From NCBI RefSeq assembly GCF_900109115.1, contig NZ_FNYV01000010.1, forward strand, positions 1 through 64,000: DNA of 64,000 nucleotides, given 5' to 3'. The position numbers and the translations under genes are program-made. Source of the stretch: Micromonospora phaseoli (lineage in GTDB: Bacteria; Actinomycetota; Actinomycetes; Mycobacteriales; Micromonosporaceae). Shown piece by piece: positions 57,993-64,000 of this stretch; position 1 is the first letter of the stretch, and each line of letters opens with the position of its first letter. The notes beneath the pieces were generated by a model. It ran no database searches. It saw nothing but the letters and a program-made list of their open reading frames with translations, and was not told the origin of the DNA.

Positions 57993-58639
57993 CCATCGGG
58001 GTGCTGGTCGTCGACGACGACGAACTGATCCGGATCGGGCTGCGGGCGATCGTCGACGCCCAGCCGGACCTGCGGGTGGTCGCCGAGGCCGCCGACGGCG
58101 CGGAGGTGCCGCCGCTGGTCGCCCGGCATCGGCCGCAGGTGGTGCTGATGGATGTGCGGATGCCGGGGATCGACGGCATCCAGGCCACCCGGTCGCTGCT
58201 GGCCGCGTCCGCCGACCCACCCCGGGTGCTGGTCATCACCACCTTCGCCAACGACGAGTACGTCTACGACGCGTTGCGCGCCGGCGCGAGCGGCTTCCTG
58301 TTGAAGCGGGCCCGCCCGGCCGAGGTGGTGGAGGCGGTACGGGTGGTGGCCCGGGGCGAGTCGCTGCTGTTCCCGGCCGCGATCCGCCGGCTGGTCGGGG
58401 CGTACGGTCGGCGGGACGCGGACCGGCTGCGGGCGGCCCGCCTCACCGAACGGGAGGCGGAGGTGCTGCGACTGATGGCGGCCGGACTGTCCAATCCGGA
58501 GATCGCCGACCGGTTGGTGGTCGGGGTCGAGACGGTGAAGACGCACGTCGGGAACGTGCTGGCCAAGCTCGGGGTGCGGGACCGCACCCAGGCGGTGATC
58601 GCCGCGTACGAGTCGGGGTTCGTGGTCCCCGCCGGCTGA
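57989..58639 (+). CDS. NarL/FixJ-family response regulator
   Basis: A 216-residue regulator with a receiver domain (VLVVDDDELIRIGL, phospho-acceptor Asp in VVLMDVRMPGIDG, Lys in FLLKRARPAEV) and a LuxR helix-turn-helix (LTEREAEVLRLMAAGLSNPE, VKTHVGNVLAKLGV). It overlaps the kinase gene by four bases. Probable target is the following membrane protein gene or the pair itself. Confidence 0.94.
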   Translation: MTIGVLVVDDDELIRIGLRAIVDAQPDLRVVAEAADGAEVPPLVARHRPQVVLMDVRMPGIDGIQATRSLLAASADPPRVLVITTFANDEYVYDALRAGASGFLLKRARPAEVVEAVRVVARGESLLFPAAIRRLVGAYGRRDADRLRAARLTEREAEVLRLMAAGLSNPEIADRLVVGVETVKTHVGNVLAKLGVRDRTQAVIAAYESGFVVPAG

Positions 58640-58715
58640 CCGCTCCCTCGCCCGGGGGAGCCGGTTCCCCGTCCGGTGGGAGGTTTCCCGACCCGCGCCG
58701 GTCGAGGCTGAGGAC

Positions 58716-59786
58716 ATGACGACGAAAGCCCCATCGCGGTCGACCGCCACCGGACCGGACCGGCTCCGCCTGTTCACCGCCGGGTGGCTCGGTCTCTGGG
58801 CCATCCTCGCCCTGCTCGCCACGATCACCGGTGCCGGCTATCCGCTCGGCGCCAACGACCAGGGCGGTGGCGGGACGAACCTGCTGCGACTGGTCCCGGT
58901 GGAGATCGCGCCACCGCTGTTCGCCGTGCTGCTGCTCGCGGCGGCGGTGGCGGCACTGACCATGCGCGACCCCACCATCGAGACTGCGGTCCGCTGGCGG
59001 GTGCCGCTGCTGGGCTTCGGTTGGGCGGTGGCCTTCGTGCTCGCCGTCGTGGTGCCGGACGCACGGGTGCTGATCATGCTCGGGTACGCCCCGATCCTGC
59101 TGTTCGGCGCGCCGTTCGGCTGGCCGGACGTGGACTACGCCCAAGTCTTCACCTGGGCGCTGGCCGTGAAGGTCGCGGCGATGATCGGCGGGCTGCTGCT
59201 CGGCCGGCTGGTGCTCCGCTGGCAGCGACGTACCGCCGATGCCTGCGCGGCGTGCGGCCGGGCCGCCACCGAGGCGGGTTGGGCGAGCCCGGCGTCCGCG
59301 GCCCGCTGGGGCCGCATGGCGGCGTACCTGGCGGCGGCCGTCCCCGCCGGCTACGCCCTGACGCGGTTCGCCTGGGCGGCCGGCGTACCGTTCGGCATCT
59401 CCACCGAGATGCTCGCCGACATGCAGCGCACCGGCCTCGTCTGGGGCGGCGCGGCGCTGGGCGCGTTCGCGCTGGTCGGTGCGGTCCTCACCCTCGGTCT
59501 GGTGCAGCGCTGGGGCGAGCGGTTCCCGCGCTGGATGGTGGGGCTGGCCGGGCGGCCGGTGCCGGTGCGGCTGGCCGTGGTGCCGGCGGGCCTGGTGGCG
59601 CTTGCGGTCACCGCGGCAAGCCTGGGATTCCTGAGCAACCCGCAGTTCTGGGCGTTGACCGGCGAGCTGAGCATGACCACCGCTCCGATGCTGTTCTTCC
59701 CGCTCTGGGGGCTGGCGCTCGGCGCGGCAACGTACGCGTACCACCTGCGCCGCCGAGGTGTGTGCGGTCACTGCGGCCGAGGGTGA
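58716..59786 (+). CDS. Polytopic membrane protein with zinc-ribbon-like cysteine motifs
   Basis: A 356-residue integral membrane protein with about eight to nine hydrophobic helices. Two CxxC motifs stand out: CAACGRA in the middle loop and CGHCGRG at the extreme C-terminus, which together could form a metal site. No transporter family signature was recognised. It follows the second two-component pair by 76 bases on the same strand and may be under its control. Confidence 0.7.
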   Translation: MTTKAPSRSTATGPDRLRLFTAGWLGLWAILALLATITGAGYPLGANDQGGGGTNLLRLVPVEIAPPLFAVLLLAAAVAALTMRDPTIETAVRWRVPLLGFGWAVAFVLAVVVPDARVLIMLGYAPILLFGAPFGWPDVDYAQVFTWALAVKVAAMIGGLLLGRLVLRWQRRTADACAACGRAATEAGWASPASAARWGRMAAYLAAAVPAGYALTRFAWAAGVPFGISTEMLADMQRTGLVWGGAALGAFALVGAVLTLGLVQRWGERFPRWMVGLAGRPVPVRLAVVPAGLVALAVTAASLGFLSNPQFWALTGELSMTTAPMLFFPLWGLALGAATYAYHLRRRGVCGHCGRG

Positions 59787-59790
59787 GCCG

Positions 59791-59831
59791 CTGGTCGGCC
59801 GGCCCGCACGGGGGTCGGGCCGGCCGACCAG
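59791..59831. terminator. Perfect 16-bp bidirectional terminator hairpin
   Basis: CTGGTCGGCCGGCCCG (59791-59806) pairs fully with CGGGCCGGCCGACCAG (59816-59831), nine-base loop. It lies between the convergent ends of the membrane protein and the acetyltransferase genes. Confidence 0.8.
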
Positions 59832-59874
59832 CATCGCGGGCGGGTGGCCTCGGATCGGGCCGGCCGCCCCGCCC

Positions 59875-60336
59875 TCAGGTTTCCGGCAGGTCGCGGGCGT
59901 AGCAGACGGAGAGCGGTTCGCCCAGGTAGGGGCCGAAGTTGTCGATGCGCCGGTAACCCTCGCGCTCGTAGAAGCGCATCGCGTCGGGCTGGGCGGTGCC
60001 GGTCTCCAGTACCAGGGTGCGTACGCCGGCGGTGCGGGCCTCGCCCTCTAGGGCGTGCAGGATGGCGACCGCCACACCGGTGCCCCGGGCCGGCGGGGTG
60101 ACGTACATCCGTTTGATCTCGGCGCGGCCGGGCGCGAGGAACCGCAGGCCGCCGCAGCCCACAGCGGTGCCGTCGGGGTCGCGGGCGACCAGGAAGACGC
60201 TCACGGTCTCGGCGGTGGGTGGTGCTCCCGGCTCGTGGTCGTCGGAGCCGTAGCGGGCGTCGAGTTCGGTCCGCTGCGCGGCGCGTAGCCGCGCGGCGTC
60301 GGTCGACTCCCACGGCTCGTGGTCGATGGAGACCAT
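59875..60336 (-). CDS. GNAT-family N-acetyltransferase
   Basis: A 153-residue acetyltransferase with the acetyl-CoA binding motif A (AEIKRMYVTPPARGTGVAVA) at about residues 72-91, motif B (LVLETGTAQPDAMRFYEREG) and a C-terminal strand FGPYLGEPLSVCYARDL. The last segment is typical of small GNAT proteins close to PaiA/YjcF types. Start at ATG 60336. Substrate unknown. Confidence 0.9.
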   Translation of the reverse strand: MVSIDHEPWESTDAARLRAAQRTELDARYGSDDHEPGAPPTAETVSVFLVARDPDGTAVGCGGLRFLAPGRAEIKRMYVTPPARGTGVAVAILHALEGEARTAGVRTLVLETGTAQPDAMRFYEREGYRRIDNFGPYLGEPLSVCYARDLPET

Positions 60337-60432
60337 GGCACTTCCTTCCCCCGTGTCCCGGAACACGCGATACCGTACCCGGCGTTCTGCGACGGTCTTT
60401 GAAAGCTGCGGTGGCGCGCTAGCGTTGGGCGG

Positions 60433-61926
60433 GTGACTGCATCCCCGGTAACTCCGGTGCCGCCGGCCGACCTGCCGGGCACGCTCGGCGCGCTGCGCGC
60501 GGCCGGCCACCCGTACCGCACCGTCAAGCAGGAGCTGCGCGACAACCTGCTGGCCCGCCTGCGCGACGGCCGGCCACGGTTCACCGGCATCGTCGGCTAC
60601 GACGACACCGTGCTGCCCGAGGTGGAGCGGGCGCTGCTCGCCGGGCACGACATGGTGCTGCTCGGCGAGCGGGGCCAGGGCAAGACCCGGCTGATCCGGT
60701 CGCTGGTGACGTTGCTGGACGAATGGACCCCGGTGATTCCCGGCTCGGTGCTCAACGAGCACCCGCTGCACCCGGTCACCCCGGCAGCACTGGCGCTGGT
60801 CGCCGAGGCCGGCGACGACCTGCCCATCGGTTGGCTGCACCGCTCGATGCGGTACGGCGAGAAGCTGGCCACCCCGGACACCAGCGTCGGCGACCTGATC
60901 GGCGACGTCGACCCGATCCGGCTTGCCCAGGGGCGCACCCTCGGCGACCCCGAGACGATCCACTTCGGGCTGGTGCCGCGTACCAACCGGGGCATCTTCG
61001 CGGTCAACGAGCTGCCGGATCTGGCCGAGCGGATCCAGGTGGCGTTGCTCAACGTGCTGGAGGAGCGGGACATCCAGGTCCGTGGCTACCAGCTGCGGCT
61101 GCCGCTGGACCTGCTCCTGGTGGCCAGCGCCAACCCGGAGGACTACACGAACCGGGGGCGGATCATCACCCCGCTCAAGGACCGGTTCGGCGCCGAGATC
61201 CGTACCCACTATCCGACCGACCTGGAGCTTGAGCTGGAGCTGATCCGGCAGGAGGCCGACCTGGTCGCCGAGGTTCCGGAGCATGTGCTGGAGGTGCTCG
61301 CCCGGTTCGCCCGCGCGGTGCGCGAGTCGCCGTCGGTGGACCCGCGCTCGGGTGTCTCCGCCCGGTTCGCCATCGCCGCCGCCGAGACGGTCGCCGCCGC
61401 CGCGCTGCGCCGGGCCGGCCTGCTCGCCGCGTCGCGCGACCGCGACGAGGTGTTAACAGGGGCCCCCTCCTCTACCGCAGGCGTTAACAAGGTGCCCTTC
61501 CTTACCCCGGTAGCGCGGGTGGGCGACGCCGTGTCCGTGACCTCCACGCTGCGCGGCAAGGTGGAGTTCGAGAGCGGCGAGGAGGGCCGGGAGATCGAGA
61601 TCCTCGGTCACCTGCTGCGCACCGCGACCGCCGAGACGTTCCGGGCCCGGCTGGCGGGGTTGGACCTGTCCGGCTTCACCGCGCTGGTCGACGACGGCAA
61701 GGCGATCGAGACCGGCGAGCTGGTGCCGGCCGCCGAGCTGCTGCGCCAGGTGGGGACCGTACCCGGCTTGGCCAAGGTGCTCGACCGGCTCGGCATCGGC
61801 GACGCGCCCAGCCCCGGGCAGGCGGCGGCGGCCGTCGAGTTCGTGCTGGAGGGACTGCACCTGAACCGCCGGCTGGGCAAGGACGTGACCGATTCGGGTC
61901 GCACCCGCTACGGCGGCCGGGACTGA
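60433..61926 (+). CDS. MoxR/ChlI-type AAA+ ATPase
   Basis: A 497-residue AAA+ protein with the Walker A motif LLGERGQGKTRLIR at about residues 75-88, a Walker B-like stretch GIFAVNELPDLAERIQ, sensor 1 in LVASANPEDYTNRG and the GRIITPLKDRFGAEIRTH arginine-finger region. With the VWA gene two bases downstream it forms the MoxR/VWA chaperone-like pair related to Mg-chelatase subunits; such pairs activate or insert cofactors into other proteins. A tandem 31-bp repeat interrupts the coding region at 61452-61513 and adds a rare TTA codon in a linker (EVLTGAPSSTAGVNK). GTG start. Confidence 0.9.
   Translation: MTASPVTPVPPADLPGTLGALRAAGHPYRTVKQELRDNLLARLRDGRPRFTGIVGYDDTVLPEVERALLAGHDMVLLGERGQGKTRLIRSLVTLLDEWTPVIPGSVLNEHPLHPVTPAALALVAEAGDDLPIGWLHRSMRYGEKLATPDTSVGDLIGDVDPIRLAQGRTLGDPETIHFGLVPRTNRGIFAVNELPDLAERIQVALLNVLEERDIQVRGYQLRLPLDLLLVASANPEDYTNRGRIITPLKDRFGAEIRTHYPTDLELELELIRQEADLVAEVPEHVLEVLARFARAVRESPSVDPRSGVSARFAIAAAETVAAAALRRAGLLAASRDRDEVLTGAPSSTAGVNKVPFLTPVARVGDAVSVTSTLRGKVEFESGEEGREIEILGHLLRTATAETFRARLAGLDLSGFTALVDDGKAIETGELVPAAELLRQVGTVPGLAKVLDRLGIGDAPSPGQAAAAVEFVLEGLHLNRRLGKDVTDSGRTRYGGRD
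61452..61513. repeat. Tandem 31-bp GTTAAC repeat inside the ATPase gene
   Basis: Two diverged 31-bp units begin with GTTAACA at 61452 and 61483; both continue with a G-rich then C-rich core and end in a TACCGCAGGC/TACCCCGGTAG-like tail. The reading frame stays open through them. I recall such GTTAACA-GGGCCC units as dispersed elements of Micromonospora genomes. Confidence 0.65.
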
Positions 61927-61928
61927 GC

Positions 61929-63881
61929 ATGGCCGGCAACCGGTTCCGGTACGGGCAGTGGCGCGGCGGCCCCGACCCGCTGGCCCCGCCGTACGACGTG
62001 CAGGCCGCCGTCGATCAGGTCGGCGCGGAGGTGTTGACCGGCGGCAGCCTGCGCGACGCGCTGCGGGATCTGCTGCGTCGGGGCCCACAGGGGCGGGGCG
62101 GGCTGGACGGGCTGACCGCCCGCGCCCGCCGGCTGCGGCGGGAGGCGCTGCGTCGAGGCGACCTGGACGGCGCGGTGACCCGGGCCCGCGCTCTGCTCGA
62201 CCAGGCGCTGGCCGCGGAGCGGGACGAGCTGGCCGGCCGCCAGGACGAGGCGGCCCGGTTCGCCGAGACGGTGCTGGGAAACCTGCCCCGCTCCACGGCA
62301 CAGGCGGTGCGGGAGCTCTCCGGCTACCAGTGGGCCAGCGACGAGGCCCGGCAGACCTACCAGCGGATCCTCGGCGGGCTGCGGGAGGACGTGCTCGGCC
62401 AGCGCTTCGCCGGACTGCGCGACTCGGCGCGGCTGACGGCCGACCCGGCGGTGCAGGAGCGGGTGGCCGAGATGATGCGGGACCTGAACGCCCTGCTGGC
62501 CCGGCACGCCCGCACGGAGGACACCACCGACGCGTTCGCCGAGTTCATGCGCCGGCACGGCGAGTTCTTCCCGGAACGGCCGCGTGACGTCGATGAGCTG
62601 ATCGACCTGCTCGCCCGGCGGTCGGCGGCCGGGCAGCGGCTGCTGAACTCGCTGTCGGAACGGCAGCGCGAAGAGTTGGCCGGCCTGATGCGCGAGTCGC
62701 TCGGCGACCGGCTCGCCGGTGAACTGGCCGCGCTGGAGGGCAACCTGCGGGCGCTGCGGCCCGAGCTGCCCTGGGGGCGGGGCGAGCGGATGCAGGGCGG
62801 CCAGCCGCTCGGTTACGGCGAGGCGACCGGGGCGCTCGACGAGGTCGCCGAGCTGGACGACCTGCTCGACCAGTTGGGCCAGGCGCATCCGGGGGCGACC
62901 CTGGACGACATCGACGTCGACGCGGTCGCCCGGACGCTGGGCCGCGACGCCGCCGACGACGTACGCCGGCTCCGGGAGCTGGAGCGTGAGCTGCGTCGAC
63001 AGGGCTGGGTGACCCGCGACACCGAGGGCCTCACGTTGAGCCCGAAGGCGTTGCGCCGGCTCGGCGGCACCGCGCTGCGGCAGGTCTTCGCCGAGCTGAC
63101 CGCCGGCCCGCGAGGTCGACACGACCTGCGTTCGGCCGGGGCGGCCGGCGAGGTCAGCGGCGCCTCCCGGCCCTGGGAGTACGGCGACGAGCAGCCGCTG
63201 GACGTGGTGCGGACGTTGACCCGGGCGGTCTCCCGGGCCGGCCCGGGAGTGCCGGTGCAGCTGGCTGTGGAGGACTTCGAGGTCGTCGAGACCGAGCGGC
63301 GGGCGTCGGCGGCGGTCGCGCTCTGCGTCGACCTGTCGTACTCGATGATCTCGCAGGGGCGGTGGGGGCCGATGAAGCAGACCGGGCTGGCCCTGGCCCA
63401 CCTGATGGCGACCCGGTTCCCGCAGGACGCGTTGCAGATCATCGGGTTCGGTCGGCGGGCGGCCACGCTGACCCAACAGGAGTTGGCCGGGGTCGAGCCG
63501 GACATGACGCAGGGCACCAACCTGCAGCACGCGTTGCGGCTGGCCGGACGGCACCTGCGTCGCCACCCGGACGCCGAGCCGGTGGTGCTGGTGGTGACCG
63601 ACGGGGAACCGACCGCCCATCTCGACCCGGACGACGGCGAGGCGGTGTTCCACTGGCCGTCGCTGCCGGAGACGGTGCAGGCGACGATCCGGGAGGTGGA
63701 CCGGCTCGGCCGGTACGGGGCGACCCTGAACCTCTTCATGCTCGGTGACGACCCCGGGCTACGCCGCTTCGTCGACGCGGTGGCCCGCCGCAGTGGTGGC
63801 CGGGTCTTCACACCGGACGCCGACGACCTCGGCGAGTACGTGGTCAGCGACTACCTGCGGGCCCGCCGGGGTCGCCGCTAG
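61929..63881 (+). CDS. VWA-domain protein paired with the MoxR ATPase
   Basis: A 650-residue protein: an N-terminal helical, Arg/Glu-rich region (residues 1-430) and a C-terminal von Willebrand A domain with the metal site (LCVDLSYSMISQ, TQGTNLQHAL, VVTDGEPTAHLD). Such ChlD/CoxE-like partners act with MoxR ATPases in protein or cofactor maturation. It lies two bases after the ATPase gene and is surely co-expressed. Target unknown. Confidence 0.9.
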   Translation: MAGNRFRYGQWRGGPDPLAPPYDVQAAVDQVGAEVLTGGSLRDALRDLLRRGPQGRGGLDGLTARARRLRREALRRGDLDGAVTRARALLDQALAAERDELAGRQDEAARFAETVLGNLPRSTAQAVRELSGYQWASDEARQTYQRILGGLREDVLGQRFAGLRDSARLTADPAVQERVAEMMRDLNALLARHARTEDTTDAFAEFMRRHGEFFPERPRDVDELIDLLARRSAAGQRLLNSLSERQREELAGLMRESLGDRLAGELAALEGNLRALRPELPWGRGERMQGGQPLGYGEATGALDEVAELDDLLDQLGQAHPGATLDDIDVDAVARTLGRDAADDVRRLRELERELRRQGWVTRDTEGLTLSPKALRRLGGTALRQVFAELTAGPRGRHDLRSAGAAGEVSGASRPWEYGDEQPLDVVRTLTRAVSRAGPGVPVQLAVEDFEVVETERRASAAVALCVDLSYSMISQGRWGPMKQTGLALAHLMATRFPQDALQIIGFGRRAATLTQQELAGVEPDMTQGTNLQHALRLAGRHLRRHPDAEPVVLVVTDGEPTAHLDPDDGEAVFHWPSLPETVQATIREVDRLGRYGATLNLFMLGDDPGLRRFVDAVARRSGGRVFTPDADDLGEYVVSDYLRARRGRR

Positions 63882-63899
63882 GCTCCGCCGACCGATGCG

Positions 63900-64000
63900 C
63901 TAGAGGCGGAAGATCCGCACGATCAATGGCGTGTCGATAAGGGTGTGGGGTGCGATGGCGTGATACGCCCACAGGTGGACCCAGGCATTCCCGGTCCGTG
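63900..64000 (-). CDS. Possible 3' end of a gene at the right edge
   Basis: The reverse strand is open from the window edge to a TAG at 63900-63902, giving about 33 C-terminal residues (including NAWVHLWAYHAIAPHTL and a final IVRIFRL). The composition looks protein-like, but the fragment is too short to identify and no start is visible. Chance ORFs are common at this GC content. Confidence 0.3.
   Translation of the reverse strand, partial: RTGNAWVHLWAYHAIAPHTLIDTPLIVRIFRL

Overview
The window is very GC-rich actinobacterial DNA with GTG starts, start/stop overlaps of the ATGA and GTGA type, and many NarL/LuxR/GntR/AraC/XRE regulators. The gene content, plus palindromic and GTTAAC-type dispersed repeats of a kind I associate with the Micromonosporaceae, suggests Micromonospora or a close relative. 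No rRNA, tRNA, transposase or CRISPR array was seen. The family and genus calls are inference from reading, without database searches.

Left flank (1-6.1 kb): the edge of a membrane-anchored protein, a NarL-type two-component pair, two small membrane proteins (DUF6223-like and DoxX-like), a cation/proton antiporter and an MFS exporter. The last two face away from the main operon and may serve it.

Main operon (6.5-34.5 kb, one strand): a nonribosomal peptide synthetase (NRPS) cluster in which most genes overlap or abut. It holds a stand-alone adenylation protein with a clear glycine code, a carbamoyltransferase, a PCP-C-A-PCP protein, a three-module synthetase followed by PCP-thioesterase, two MbtH proteins, an FAD halogenase with its flavin reductase, a RiPP-type cobalamin radical SAM enzyme, an alpha/beta hydrolase, a BesD-like Fe/2OG hydroxylase, a methyltransferase, a VioC-like amino-acid beta-hydroxylase, an SDR and a small anchored protein. 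The layout predicts a five-residue peptide starting with Gly and rich in basic residues, with chlorination, hydroxylation, C-methylation and carbamoylation. An 11-bp tandem duplication throws the final PCP-thioesterase out of frame with the rest of the last synthetase.

Regulatory and RiPP island (34.5-41.9 kb): two TrmB/LuxR-like regulators flank two small ORFs. Next comes a compact reverse-strand operon: a ferritin-like diiron protein, a translationally coupled 27-residue Lys-rich peptide, a strong hairpin, a second RiPP-type radical SAM enzyme and a DUF5825-like protein. A perfect 12-bp inverted repeat separates this operon from a divergent MFS exporter. I regard this as the best candidate for an undescribed ribosomal peptide system, and it may be linked to the NRPS cluster next door. 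The exporter is followed by a thiamine-dependent E1 alpha/beta pair and a class III aminotransferase.

Right flank (45.2-64 kb): ordinary accessory and housekeeping genes. These are a GntR repressor, a secreted serine protease, an XRE regulator/aldehyde dehydrogenase pair, an SDR/AraC pair, a D-2-hydroxyacid dehydrogenase, a membrane-anchored LPMO-like protein whose N-terminal His is replaced by Gln, two aldo/keto reductases, a second two-component pair, a GNAT acetyltransferase, and a MoxR ATPase/VWA pair. The MoxR gene carries a tandem 31-bp GTTAAC repeat that brings in a rare TTA codon.
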